Shown here: in pieces, positions 16,505-24,698 of the stretch
How the letters are laid out: each line of letters starts with the position of its first letter
Numbering within the stretch: the first letter of the stretch is position 1
NCBI RefSeq assembly: GCF_019753045.1
Contig: NZ_JAIELN010000002.1
Span: 496,001-560,000 of the forward strand
DNA from: Hyphomicrobium sp.
Lineage (GTDB): Bacteria > Pseudomonadota > Alphaproteobacteria > Rhizobiales > Hyphomicrobiaceae
Length of the DNA stretch: 64,000 bases
Direction of reading: 5' to 3'
Notes under the pieces: generated by a model
What the model was told of the DNA's origin: nothing
What the model saw: only the letters and a program-made list of their open reading frames with translations
Database searches by the model: none
Program-made: the position numbers and the translations under genes

Positions 16505-17422
16505 ATGATTCAAAATCCCGTTCCGTGGCCAAATGGCGCGCGTTGCGCTTGCGCCATCACGTTCGACATTGACACCGACTGCATCTTGCATCTTGAGCAT
16601 AAGGAGCGCGCGCCACAGCTCGTCTCGACAATGTCGTGGTTGAAATACGATGAGGTCGCGATACCTCGCATCCTCGAAATGTATCGTCGCTTCAACATTC
16701 GCCAAACGTTTTTCTATCCGGCTTGGTGCATCGAACGCTATCCGCGGCTCGTCGAGATGATTCTGAAGGATGGCCACGAAATCGCTGCTCACGGCTACTT
16801 ACACGAGAATCCTAACCAGCTCCCGCCAGAAGAGGAGTTGTTTTGGCTAGAAAAGCAGATCGACATCATCAAACGGACAACGGGACAGGCGCCGCGCGGC
16901 TGGCGCGCGCCGCTGTACAATTTCTCCCAGTGCTCCGCTGAGTATCTCGCACGCAATGGCTTGATCTACGATTCGAGTCTCATGGGTGATGATATTCCCT
17001 ACATTCTCCGGACGGTCTCCGGCGACGTTGTCGAGTTGCCGACTCACTGGGCGATGGATGACTGGCCGCACTACACCCACTTGCCCGATATGCATTACTC
17101 GATGCCGATAAAAGCGCCGGATGAAGCGATGAATGTCTTCATGTCGGAATTTGACGCCATGTGGACCCACGGCGGCCTTTGGGTGACGGTCTGGCATCCC
17201 TTCGTGTCGGGCAGGCTCGCGCGGTGTGTACGCGTCTCTCAAATGATCGAGGAGATGCTCGATCGCGGCAATGTTTGGTTTGCGCCGCTCGAAGAGATCG
17301 CACGCCATGTGAAGGCATGCATTGCGGATGGGCGGTGGAAGCCGCGTGTCGATTCACTCCCGTACTATGATGCTGTGATACCGGAGCTTTCCATCGAACC
17401 GAAGCGGGGCAAGGCCGCTTGA
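16505..17422 (+). CDS. Polysaccharide deacetylase-fold hydrolase (candidate cyclic imide hydrolase)
   Basis: A 305-aa NodB-fold metal hydrolase. The metal Asp motif is TFDIDTDC and the His pair is HGYLHEN (GHEIAAHGYLHENPN); a later HPFVSGR (VWHPFVSGR) provides the C-terminal His. The set resembles the HpPgdA/allantoinase-PuuE/cyclic-imidase branch, not a secreted sugar deacetylase, and there is no signal peptide, so the protein is cytoplasmic. ATG 16505 follows TTGGAGAAA. Cyclic imide hydrolase (known in Pseudomonas putida) belongs to this fold, which fits a cluster with a flavin monooxygenase and an M20 amidohydrolase. The imide assignment is inference; the fold is secure. Confidence 0.8.
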   Translation: MIQNPVPWPNGARCACAITFDIDTDCILHLEHKERAPQLVSTMSWLKYDEVAIPRILEMYRRFNIRQTFFYPAWCIERYPRLVEMILKDGHEIAAHGYLHENPNQLPPEEELFWLEKQIDIIKRTTGQAPRGWRAPLYNFSQCSAEYLARNGLIYDSSLMGDDIPYILRTVSGDVVELPTHWAMDDWPHYTHLPDMHYSMPIKAPDEAMNVFMSEFDAMWTHGGLWVTVWHPFVSGRLARCVRVSQMIEEMLDRGNVWFAPLEEIARHVKACIADGRWKPRVDSLPYYDAVIPELSIEPKRGKAA

Positions 17423-17492
17423 CACGCGCTCGAAGCCACGCGCGTTGTTACGAATATCGCCTCTATCCGCTGGTTCCAATTTGAGACGGCCA

Positions 17493-17984
17493 ATGACAAA
17501 AGATCTCTTTCTTCAAGGGATGAGTAGAGCAGCCTGCACGGTCTCATTGGTAACGACGGACGGACCAGCGGGGCGGGGAGGAGCGACCGTCAGCACCTTG
17601 ACGTCAGTCTCCGCCGATGGCGTTCGTCCTTCGCTCCTGGTCTGCATGCATCACCTGAGCCATGCAGCCGGAGCCGTGCATCGTAATCGCGTTTTCTGTG
17701 TCAACATCTTGCGCGAGGAACACGCGGAGCTATCGGATGTTTTCGCAGGTCGATCCCAGGTGCACTCAGATAAGAAATTTGAATACGCGAACTGGCATAC
17801 GTTCAAGACGGGCTCGCCTATTTTGTCGGACGCGCTGGTCGCGTTTGACTGCGAGCTGAAGAGCGAAATGCAGTATGGCACGCACTGGATCTTCATCGGC
17901 GAGGTGGCGGATTTGAAGCTTTCCAAGCCGGGCTTGCCTCTCCTCTATGCAAATCATTCTTACGGGATTCCGGCAACGCTCTAA
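17493..17984 (+). CDS. Flavin reductase family protein, probable partner of the HpaB-like oxygenase
   Basis: A 163-aa short-chain flavin reductase (HpaC-like) that would supply FADH2 or FMNH2 to a two-component monooxygenase. The family pattern is visible: AACTVSLVTTDGPAGRGGAT, STLTSVSADGVRPSLLVCMH (flavin loop), NRVFCVNILREEHAEL, VAFDCELKSEMQYGTHWIFI and GEVADLKL. ATG 17493 is selected because the family N-terminus aligns there; the upstream in-frame codons are not conserved-looking. It is 70 bp after the deacetylase-fold gene and 38 bp before the M20 gene. A second flavin reductase lies in cluster B (27196). Confidence 0.88.
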   Translation: MTKDLFLQGMSRAACTVSLVTTDGPAGRGGATVSTLTSVSADGVRPSLLVCMHHLSHAAGAVHRNRVFCVNILREEHAELSDVFAGRSQVHSDKKFEYANWHTFKTGSPILSDALVAFDCELKSEMQYGTHWIFIGEVADLKLSKPGLPLLYANHSYGIPATL

Positions 17985-18022
17985 CGGCTGACTGCCCCAC
18001 CTGCCTCAATGGAGCGCTAAGC

Positions 18023-19153
18023 ATGAATACTTTGTTGGATCCGGTGGCTTTGACGAGCCGCTTGGTGCGTTACAACTCTATCACCGGGCCTCAAGCTGAA
18101 AATGCCTGCGGGCGTGATCTTGGCCAATGGCTTACTGATGCAGGTTTCCGCGTCGAGTATCATGAATATGGTCCGGGGCGGCCAAACCTTCTCGCCCGAT
18201 TGGGCCGGTCGGATCTCGGGCCGCCACTTGGATTTAGCGGGCATCTCGATGTCGTCCCGCTCGGAGATCAGGAATGGTCGGTCAATCCGTTCGGCGGCGA
18301 TATTGTGCACGGCCGGGTCTATGGTCGCGGCTCCACAGACATGAAGGGTGGAATCGCAGCCTTTGTCAGCGCTGTCGCTGGATTGCGACGCGAACTCGAG
18401 TCCACCGCTGGCGTTCTCCTTGTCATTACTGCCGCAGAGGAGACGGCGTGCCAGGGCGCGCTTCATCTTGCTAAGCTTGGCGTGCTCGGGAACGTCAGCG
18501 GACTTGTGCTCGCGGAGCCAACCAACAACAGGCCGGTGATCGCTCACAAGGGCGTGCTGTGGGTGCGGGCGGAGACGGAAGGGGTTGCCGCCCACGGCTC
18601 GACGCCGCAGCTTGGTGTCAATGCGATTCACAAGATTGCTGACGCAGTTCAGGCGTTGCGGGCGCTGAAGCTGCCCGACGACCTCGATCCGCTGATGGGT
18701 TGCGCAACGCTCAATATCGGTAAGATCGGTGGCGGCGCGAACATCAATTCGGTTCCTGATCGCGCTTTCGTCGAGGTCGACATTCGCACGCTGCCAACGA
18801 TGAGGCATGCGGACATTCGCGACGCCCTTGAAGCGGCTCTAACCGCGACGGGCGCACGTATTGATACTCTCGCCGATCTTTCCGGGATATGGACGGACCC
18901 AAGAGGGCCATTTGTCCGTGATATCTTTGAGATCGTGAAATCGGAGACCGGAGCAACGCCGGCCATCGAGGCCGCCCCTTACATTACCGATGCGTCGGCT
19001 CTGACGCCCGCCTTTGGCGGCGTGCCGACCGTCATCTGGGGGCCAGGTGACCCGGCTTTGGCTCATTGTTGCGACGAGTACATCGAGGTATCGCGGATCG
19101 AACAAGCGACGCGATTCTATGATGCCCTACTAAGGCGCCTTGTTATCAAGTGA
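18023..19153 (+). CDS. M20-family metallo-amidohydrolase (ArgE/DapE-like)
   Basis: A 376-aa zinc amidohydrolase. All metal and catalytic motifs are present: FSGHLDVVP (His ligand plus Asp), GRGSTDMKGGIAAF (bridging Asp), ITAAEETACQGA (catalytic and ligand Glu), and the C-terminal DPALAHCCDEYIEV His. The dimerisation domain runs from about residue 180 to 290 (VAAHGSTPQLGVNAI). These enzymes cleave N-acyl or N-carbamoyl amino acids, for example acetylornithine or succinyl-diaminopimelate. In cluster A it could hydrolyse the half-amide released by ring opening. It overlaps the convergent FCD regulator gene by 8 bp at its 3' end. Confidence 0.9.
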   Translation: MNTLLDPVALTSRLVRYNSITGPQAENACGRDLGQWLTDAGFRVEYHEYGPGRPNLLARLGRSDLGPPLGFSGHLDVVPLGDQEWSVNPFGGDIVHGRVYGRGSTDMKGGIAAFVSAVAGLRRELESTAGVLLVITAAEETACQGALHLAKLGVLGNVSGLVLAEPTNNRPVIAHKGVLWVRAETEGVAAHGSTPQLGVNAIHKIADAVQALRALKLPDDLDPLMGCATLNIGKIGGGANINSVPDRAFVEVDIRTLPTMRHADIRDALEAALTATGARIDTLADLSGIWTDPRGPFVRDIFEIVKSETGATPAIEAAPYITDASALTPAFGGVPTVIWGPGDPALAHCCDEYIEVSRIEQATRFYDALLRRLVIK

Positions 19154-19895
19154 GGGGAATTTCGTTCAGACGCGCGACCTCTATCGCTCGGTCGCTCCAC
19201 GTCCGTATATGGCGTTGCATGAGATTCTCGGCGCCACTTGCGTCGCCGGATTTTATCGCCCGAACGATTCTGCTGTGCTCCTTAACGCGCTGGTTGTGTA
19301 TGGAGTCCCATACTGGGCTTTCGGCAAATGGAGCACGGATCAACCGCCTCAGCGCACTACTGCAGCCCTCCATGACCAAGTTGGCGAGCTCATTTCCTGC
19401 GGCTGCGACAACGGCCACATGGAATTCTGCATCAATCTCATCATAAGACTCATGCTTTTGGCCCGACTTCTTCATGGATGTTACGAATTTGCCTAGGTCG
19501 GCAGCAATCTCCTCATGCTTCGGCGAGGAAGCGACTTTGCGTGCCGCCCAGGAGGATATAACGATAAGCATATCGACGACATGCTCGATCGAAATGTGCT
19601 TCAGAAGCAAATAAAGCTTCAAGAGCTGAACAAATGCGTCACCCGGCTCGCGACGAACTATTGATCCACCAGTTTCCGCGCCACGTTGAACTTTGACGAC
19701 GCCTAAAGCCTCGAAGACACGTAAAGCCTCGCGAACGGAATTTCTGGAGATGCCAAACTTCGCCGCCAGCTCCCGCTCAGGAGGCAGTCGGTCACCAGCC
19801 GACAGATGCCCTTCCAGAATGGCACCTTCAAACTGCTCCAAGACTTCCTCGAAGCCGCGGCGGACACTGACTGGCCGAAAGATATTATCGATCAT
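19146..19895 (-). CDS. GntR-family regulator with FCD domain
   Basis: A 249-aa FadR-like transcriptional regulator, intact. The winged helix is at the N-terminus (LPPERELAAKFGISRNSVRE, then ALRVFEALGVVKVQRG) and the helical FCD ligand domain follows with its metal-type residues (EIDAEFHVAVVAAAGN; QRVKEHSRIVRAIKSGD; LMQRHIRTW). It is convergent with the cluster A enzyme genes and shares its 3' end with the M20 gene. A half-site TGGGTCAA is 24 bp upstream of its start, matching the 29-bp palindrome before the monooxygenase. The simplest view is that it represses cluster A and itself until the substrate or an intermediate binds. Confidence 0.88.
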   Translation of the reverse strand: MIDNIFRPVSVRRGFEEVLEQFEGAILEGHLSAGDRLPPERELAAKFGISRNSVREALRVFEALGVVKVQRGAETGGSIVRREPGDAFVQLLKLYLLLKHISIEHVVDMLIVISSWAARKVASSPKHEEIAADLGKFVTSMKKSGQKHESYDEIDAEFHVAVVAAAGNELANLVMEGCSSALRRLIRAPFAESPVWDSIHNQRVKEHSRIVRAIKSGDASGAENLMQRHIRTWSDRAIEVARLNEIPLT

Positions 19896-20316
19896 GACTA
19901 TGGCGAGGGTTCTCGTCGTGGGTCAACGTTCTGCTGAAACGTCTGCGAACTGAAATTGAGACCGAAGCACTATAGCACCGGTGGGGCGGCAGATACAATG
20001 TCGCTTCTGCCAGGAAGATCAAAAGAAACAATCGGATAGTTTCGACGTTGGCCTGTCCGTCGTCAGGTTTTTCGGGACAGCTGAGCATCTGATCCGAGAA
20101 CGGGTTTCGCTCATCTGGCTGAAGCTCATGCGGATATATTCCAGCGAGGATGCTGATCGAGGGTTCGTTGCTTGATCTTTCCTCGGCGCTGCAGGATGCG
20201 AGCACCGTCGTGCAGCACGGTCCGCCTAAGACCACGGGAGAACCCGATGACGTTCATGACCTCGAGCGGGCCATCGGAGAGCATGATCGTTGTGACTGGC
20301 CTTGGGGGGGCTCCCT
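19896..20316. other. 421-bp intergenic region without a recognised gene
   Basis: It holds the promoter side of the FCD regulator gene (half-site at 19919-19926). The rest contains only short ORFs without family features. A short plus-strand stretch near 20280-20330 reads MIVVTGLGG, which resembles the start of a ketosynthase, but it is far too short to assign. No strong terminator was seen for the GMC gene that ends at 20317. Confidence 0.5.
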
Positions 20317-21981
20317 TTAAGTGCCAGCCGCGATCCAGCGGGCTGCTTTTTCGGCGATCATCAGCGTTGGGCTGTTGGTATTACCGCTGATGATTGTCGG
20401 CATCACGCTGGCATCAACGACACGCAACCCCTTCACGCCGCGAACACGAAGGTGAGAGTCCACGACCGCGAGCGGATCGTCGGATCTGCCCATCTTGGCG
20501 GTGCCGACGGGATGAAAGATGGTGGTGCCGATGTCGCCCGCTATCTTTGCAAGTGCTTCGTCGGTGTCGAAGGCCTTGCCGGGCTTGACCTCTTCGGGCG
20601 CAAAGCGCGTAAGGGCGGGTTGCGATGCAATCCGGCGAGCGACACGGATCGCATCGGCGGCGACCTTGCGATCTTCTTCCGTCGATAGGTAGTTGGTCAT
20701 GATCGACGGCGCATCCTGCGAGCGCGGGCTGGCTATCGTAACCGTGCCGCGGCTTGTCGGATTGAGGCCACAGACACTTGCCGTAACGGCCGAGAACGAA
20801 TGCAAGGGCTGGCCGAAGGCCTCCAGCGAAAGCGGTTGGACGTGGAATTCGATGTTGGCGTGAGTCTGAGATGGATCGCTCCTGGTAAAGATTCCAAGTT
20901 GTGAGGGCGCCATGCTCATGGGCCCGGTGCGAGTGAGCGCATATTCGAGGCCAATCGTCGCCTTGCCCCAGAGCGAGGACGCCAAGGTATTGAGAGTCTT
21001 CGCCCCGTTGATCCGGTAGACTGTGCGCAGCTGGAGATGATCCTGCAAGTTGGCACCAACACCCGGTAAGTCTTGCACCGTAGCGATGCCGTGCTTCTGC
21101 AAGAGCATGCCAGGGCCGATGCCAGAGAGTTGCAGGAGTTGTGGGCTGCCTATGGCACCGGCAGCGAGCACAACCTCTCGCCGGGCGACGGCCTTCACGG
21201 GCGCGGCTCTCGATTCAAACTCGACGCCCTTGCAAACGAGGGCACCGAGGGAATCTCGCCCAAGCGTCACGCCCTTGACCTGCGCGTTGGTCCAGACCGT
21301 GAGATTCTTGCGCCTTTCGATCGGTTTCAGAAAGCCGCTTGCCGTGCTCCAGCGCCAGCCTTTGCGCTGATTAACTTCGAAATAAGCCACGCCCGTGTTG
21401 TCGCCGCGATTGAAGTCATCGGTTTTCGGAATCCCGGCTTGCACGGCTGCGTTCGCGAACTCATCGAGAATCTCCCAGCGGAGACGCTGCGCTTCTATGC
21501 GCCATTCGCCGCCGTGGCCGTGGTGGCGCTGGATTTCGGTCGCAGTACCGTTGAGCCGGGGGCGAGCATCGATGTCAAGCTGGTGGTAGTCCTCGTGTGC
21601 CTTGAAGTCGGGAAGGCAGGCCTCCCACGACCATTCGTTAGCGCCGGTCAGGCGGGCCCATTGATCGTAGTCCCTGGCCTGACCGCGCAGATAGAGCATG
21701 CCGTTGATTGACGAGCAGCCGCCAAGCGTACGTCCGCGCGGATAGAGGAGCTTGCGCCCGTTGAGGCCTGGATCGGGTTCGGTGCGCAAACACCAGTCGG
21801 TCCGCGGATTGTCGATGCAGTAGAGATAACCAACGGGTATGTGAATCCACGGATAGGAATCCCGGCCGCCCGCTTCCAGGAGCAGCACGCTTCGCGATGG
21901 GTCCGCAGACAGCCGGTTGGCCAAAAGGCAACCGGCTGTGCCGGCGCCAACCACGATATAGTCGAAGGCGAGTTCGCTCAT
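20317..21981 (-). CDS. GMC-family FAD oxidoreductase (choline/alcohol dehydrogenase-like)
   Basis: A 554-aa flavoprotein of the glucose-methanol-choline family. The FAD motif [19 protein letters not shown] is at the N-terminus, followed by SVLLLEAGG, the signature [19 protein letters not shown], the second signature [16 protein letters not shown], and the active-site region [11 protein letters not shown] with the catalytic His, then [14 protein letters not shown]. Such enzymes oxidise primary alcohols to aldehydes. The ATG at 21981 is used because the FAD motif begins five residues later; the longer frame is an upstream remnant's shadow. Its start overlaps the stop of an upstream ORF (aldehyde dehydrogenase tail) by ATGA. 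Confidence 0.92.
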   Translation of the reverse strand: MSELAFDYIVVGAGTAGCLLANRLSADPSRSVLLLEAGGRDSYPWIHIPVGYLYCIDNPRTDWCLRTEPDPGLNGRKLLYPRGRTLGGCSSINGMLYLRGQARDYDQWARLTGANEWSWEACLPDFKAHEDYHQLDIDARPRLNGTATEIQRHHGHGGEWRIEAQRLRWEILDEFANAAVQAGIPKTDDFNRGDNTGVAYFEVNQRKGWRWSTASGFLKPIERRKNLTVWTNAQVKGVTLGRDSLGALVCKGVEFESRAAPVKAVARREVVLAAGAIGSPQLLQLSGIGPGMLLQKHGIATVQDLPGVGANLQDHLQLRTVYRINGAKTLNTLASSLWGKATIGLEYALTRTGPMSMAPSQLGIFTRSDPSQTHANIEFHVQPLSLEAFGQPLHSFSAVTASVCGLNPTSRGTVTIASPRSQDAPSIMTNYLSTEEDRKVAADAIRVARRIASQPALTRFAPEEVKPGKAFDTDEALAKIAGDIGTTIFHPVGTAKMGRSDDPLAVVDSHLRVRGVKGLRVVDASVMPTIISGNTNSPTLMIAEKAARWIAAGT

Positions 21982-22223
21982 TTGGACACCGGCATAGCGA
22001 ATTCCGCGCCCTTCGAGATCTCCTGCGACCAACGTTCTATGATCGCCTTTTGCCTGGTGTCCAAGCGCACGCCTTCCTCGCCGTAAGTGTGCGTATCGCC
22101 GAATAGGCTGTTCCTCCAACCACTGAAACCGCGCCACGCCATCGGCAAGCGGCCATCGCTCGCTGCAAGACAGCTGCTGCCGATGCCGTTTCCGATCATG
22201 ATCGGCTGTCCTGTCGTGTCCAT
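21978..22223 (-). pseudogene. C-terminal remnant of an MmsA-like aldehyde dehydrogenase, coupled to the GMC gene
   Basis: The 81-aa frame contains [20 protein letters not shown], then [20 protein letters not shown], which is the C-terminal signature of methylmalonate-semialdehyde dehydrogenase-type enzymes (PMAFFSFGGWKGSLFGD...GVRFYT..K). The first 25 residues are unrelated, so about 400 residues of the enzyme are missing. It keeps a start codon, has the TetR operator about 60 bp upstream, and its stop overlaps the GMC start. It may therefore still be translated as a leader peptide that couples into the GMC gene. Confidence 0.65.
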
Positions 22224-22280
22224 GATCAGTTCCTCCGTTTCAGTCGCAGCGTTGTTCGGGTGGCACTGGCTACGCGGCTT

Positions 22281-22300
22281 AATTAGACCAACCGTCTAGA
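22281..22300. promoter_or_regulatory. NemR-like operator box upstream of the GMC gene
   Basis: AATTAGACCAACCGTCTAGA. The palindrome TAGAC-N5-GTCTA is shared with the site at 22953-22972, with 18 of 20 positions identical. It sits in the gap between the TetR gene and the GMC operon, about 58 bp before the leader ORF start. TAGACC-type palindromes are bound by NemR/AcuR-type TetR regulators. Confidence 0.75.
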
Positions 22301-22318
22301 AAAGGGCAAAAAACACGC

Positions 22319-22945
22319 TCATTTTTGGACGACGGCAAAAAAGCCATCGGCAAATATCCTTAGCGGTTTGGCGCTTTGCTCGAGCTTGGCACGTAACACC
22401 GCGCCCTCCCAGCCGATCCAGAAGAGGGTAGCGAGTTGTTTGCAGTCGGCATCGACAGCGATTTCTCCTGCGTCTTTGGCGCCCTCCAGGCATTTCGCTG
22501 TTCGCGCTTCCCAGTCTTTGAAGACGCTGCTCAACTGCCGTCGGTATCCATCGGGAAGAGCGCCCATTTCCTGGCCGAGATTGCCGACTAGGCAACCGCG
22601 CCGGAAACCGTGCCGTGCCATGCCGCGTTCGGCGTCACGCGTGAATTCCTTGAGCCGCTCCAGTGGCGAGCACTCCGCGTTCAACAAAAACCTATCGATA
22701 CGGCCCGCGAAGTAGGCAGCGTAGCGCTCGATGAGCACGGCGCCAAACCTCTCCTTGCTCTCGAAGTAGTGGTAGAAAGAACCTTTGGGAACATTGACCG
22801 CAGAAAGGATCTCGTCGAGACCCGCAGCCAAGAACCCCTTTTCCGTCAGGATCGCCATGCCGACGCGGATGAGATCTTCCCGTGTCTGGCTAAAGCTGGC
22901 ATGGGCTTTCAGCGGTCGGCCGCGACGGCGTGACGGTGTCGTCAT
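22319..22945 (-). CDS. TetR-family regulator, AcuR/NemR-like
   Basis: A 208-aa TetR regulator. The N-terminal helix-turn-helix reads GLDEILSAVNVPKGSFYHYF preceded by a basic arm (SRRRGRPLKA). The C-terminal ligand domain contains RRGCLVGNLGQEMGALPDG, where the Cys matches the reactive position that NemR/AcuR-type regulators often use to sense electrophiles. Its start is 8 bp from its own operator at 22953-22972, and a second copy controls the GMC operon downstream on the same strand. Likely role: aldehyde- or electrophile-responsive repressor of the GMC alcohol oxidoreductase and of itself. Confidence 0.88.
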   Translation of the reverse strand: MTTPSRRRGRPLKAHASFSQTREDLIRVGMAILTEKGFLAAGLDEILSAVNVPKGSFYHYFESKERFGAVLIERYAAYFAGRIDRFLLNAECSPLERLKEFTRDAERGMARHGFRRGCLVGNLGQEMGALPDGYRRQLSSVFKDWEARTAKCLEGAKDAGEIAVDADCKQLATLFWIGWEGAVLRAKLEQSAKPLRIFADGFFAVVQK

Positions 22946-22952
22946 GGCGAAT

Positions 22953-22972
22953 AATTAGACCAATAGTCTAGA
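22953..22972. promoter_or_regulatory. NemR-like operator box upstream of the TetR gene
   Basis: AATTAGACCAATAGTCTAGA, differing from the box at 22281-22300 only in two spacer bases. It lies 8 bp upstream of the TetR start codon, consistent with autorepression. Confidence 0.75.
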
Positions 22973-22984
22973 GAATGTCAACGA

Positions 22985-23165
22985 TTATGGCTCGGCTGCT
23001 GCGTTGAAGTGCTGTTGGCGTCGTAGTTCGAGTGTTCGCCGCTTGATGTCGTCGCGTCATTCGAGGATGCGAGGTCCCCGTCCGAAGTAGACGTCGGCCG
23101 AGGCTAGATTGTCCAGGTTTTCGTGATAGTGGCGGTGGTTGTGGCTATGGGCGAAGTTGTCCCTT
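22985..23165 (-). pseudogene. IS3/IS481-type transposase, C-terminal remnant
   Basis: The minus frame reads SHNHRHYHENLDNLASADVY, then FGRGPRILE, an in-frame stop, and continues RDDIKRRTLELRRQQHF. This is the usual C-terminus of rve-domain transposases (YHESLGNLTPADVYFGRG...IKRRTL). Only about 55 residues remain and the frame has a stop. The remnant abuts the truncated ParA gene on its other side, so its insertion or deletion probably removed the ParA N-terminus. Confidence 0.75.
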
Positions 23166-23757
23166 TAGATCGCCATCAAGCTTCAATCTGAGCGACTATT
23201 TACAGTCGTCTCCATTCAAGACAGATGAAGCGACTCGGTTTGATATGGTTTTGATTGATGCGCCGCCGCGATTGCTCACAGGCGTAGTCAACGCGCTCAC
23301 CGCCAGCACGCACGTCCTAGTTCCGACAATTCTGGACGGCCAATCGCTCAATGCGACGCTCAACACTCTCGCAGCCATTCAGCAGTTCCGAATGAAGCTC
23401 AATCCTCAGCTTCAGGTCCTCGGCGTAGTGCCGTCGATGATTGCTGCGTCCACTGGCTACAGCCCTTTGGAAGAGACATTCATTGAGTCTCTCGAACGGC
23501 AAATTCCGCCGATGTACAATGGCATTGTTCCACTTCTAACCAGCACCCCAATCTGTCAGCGCCAAGAACTTGCTAAAGCTGGCGGCAGCGAAATACTTTT
23601 CAGCTCTGACGGGAAGTCTGCCTCAGTTCGGGCGGCGCGAGATATGTTCCGTGAGCTTGGTCAGTCGATTGGGGAGCGTCTGCGCTGGACCAATCCGATA
23701 GACCGTTCGGACGTTTATGTGATGCCCGGCCAAGATAAGAGAGCGTTGGTATCGTGA
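23164..23757 (+). pseudogene. ParA-family ATPase lacking its N-terminus
   Basis: The open frame runs from the IS junction and reads FNLSDYLQSSPFKTDEATRF, then DMVLIDAPPRLLTGVVNALT (the ParA/MinD switch II region with DAPP) and THVLVPTILDGQSLNATLNT, LNPQLQVLGVVPSM. The deviant Walker A (KGGxGKT) that should lie about 110 residues earlier is absent. An ATG at 23245 could start a 170-aa product, but it could not bind ATP. The frame overlaps the next gene by ATGA, the usual arrangement for a ParA with a small partner. Best read as a truncated partition or positioning ATPase. Confidence 0.75.
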
Positions 23758-24200
23758 AAGTCAAAGACTTGCGGGAGAGATTAATCGGAGCTGCCGAAGG
23801 GAACTCCGACGCCCTGGCATTGCTGGAAATGCTAGACCAGATCGGAGAGGTCTCCGTCGAGGAATTCGGACGGGCGATAAAGCCTGCTCTTGATAAGTTG
23901 ATCAAGAAAGTGGCGTCTGAAAAGAAGAAACGAGAAGCATTCAATAACGACGCTATAGATCGCTTTCTTTCCGAACTAGCGACAACGAAGGAAGATAACG
24001 CGTCATTCGAAGCCGTCGTAAAGCGGATCGAAAAAGACAAAGCTTTGAAGATCGCCGATGCGAAAGAACTAGCACGGAAGTTCCTTGGCGAACTGCCAAA
24101 GACAAAGACAAAAGGCGATCTTCTGAAAGCAATCCTTCAGCGTCAAATAGAGGAACGTCGACTGAAAGATCGTCGCGAACACATCAGCGATCTGTTCTGA
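23754..24200 (+). CDS. Hypothetical partner of the ParA fragment (148 aa)
   Basis: A charged, largely helical 148-aa protein with Lys/Glu-rich heptad-like stretches (LDKLIKKVASEKKKREAFNN; ELARKFLGELPKTKTKGDLL; RQIEERRLKDRRE). I recognise no family. The KTKGDLLKAILQRQIEER segment could form a DNA-binding or oligomerising helix. It starts inside the ParA stop codon (ATGA), so the pair was translationally coupled and this is probably the ParB-like or adaptor partner of the ParA. With the ATPase decapitated, its current role is unclear. Confidence 0.65.
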   Translation: MKVKDLRERLIGAAEGNSDALALLEMLDQIGEVSVEEFGRAIKPALDKLIKKVASEKKKREAFNNDAIDRFLSELATTKEDNASFEAVVKRIEKDKALKIADAKELARKFLGELPKTKTKGDLLKAILQRQIEERRLKDRREHISDLF

Positions 24201-24440
24201 GATCAGCGAGACGGACACCAAGGGTACCGATCTCACAACCTACACTGAACTTGATCTGCTCCGAAGATGGCAGTTTGAACGAACGGCTACTTATCCAGTA
24301 ACCCATTGGACAGCGCGGAAAACTGTAAACTCCATAGGTTCGAGTTTTTGCCTCGACAACGGAGTTCTTCGGAAGGAGTTCGTTCGCTTCTCCGTGTGAA
24401 GCCAGGGATAGCCTTAGCTACCCCTGCTTCTTACTCAGAC

Positions 24441-24596
24441 CTATCGCTCGTTATCGGGCGGCAACGCTTGAGGAGGGCGGGGTCGTCTAGCCCATATCTC
24501 TCCAATGACGAATCCGATGGCTGCGAATGCAGTCCAGACCTCCCAATCGCCGATGTGAGCGACGCGACTGGCTCCAACTACCGACAAGCCAATCAC
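24441..24596 (-). CDS. Small putative membrane protein (51 aa), third of a tiny-ORF operon
   Basis: From a GTG at 24596 the frame reads VIGLSVVGASRVAHIGDWEV, then WTAFAAIGFVIGEIWARRPR and a Pro-rich tail ending PPDNER. The hydrophobic stretch (WTAFAAIGFVIGEIWA) followed by basic residues suggests one membrane helix with a cytoplasmic tail. No strong ribosome site is visible, so expression may depend on the ORF 25 bp upstream. No family recognised. Confidence 0.4.
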   Translation of the reverse strand: MIGLSVVGASRVAHIGDWEVWTAFAAIGFVIGEIWARRPRPPQALPPDNER

Positions 24597-24620
24597 GAGC
24601 CGTAGAAGCCGCGCTGGGGT

Positions 24621-24698
24621 TCAGAAGCTCTTCACAATCGAGAGAATGATGATTGCCCACAGAGCGGTGCCGAAGGCCGCAAAGACAAAAGTCATCAT
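24621..24698 (-). CDS. 25-aa single-helix membrane peptide
   Basis: MMTFVFAAFGTALWAIIILSIVKSF is quoted here only by its ends: Met-Met-Thr start, a 20-residue uninterrupted hydrophobic helix (TFVFAAFGTALWAIIILSIV), and a Lys-Ser-Phe end. GGAGG lies 6 bases before the first ATG, and the ATG overlaps the stop of the preceding ORF (ATGA). Size, helix and coupling resemble small membrane peptides such as toxins or holin-like regulators, but no family is assignable. Too short for most gene finders. Confidence 0.5.
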   Translation of the reverse strand: MMTFVFAAFGTALWAIIILSIVKSF

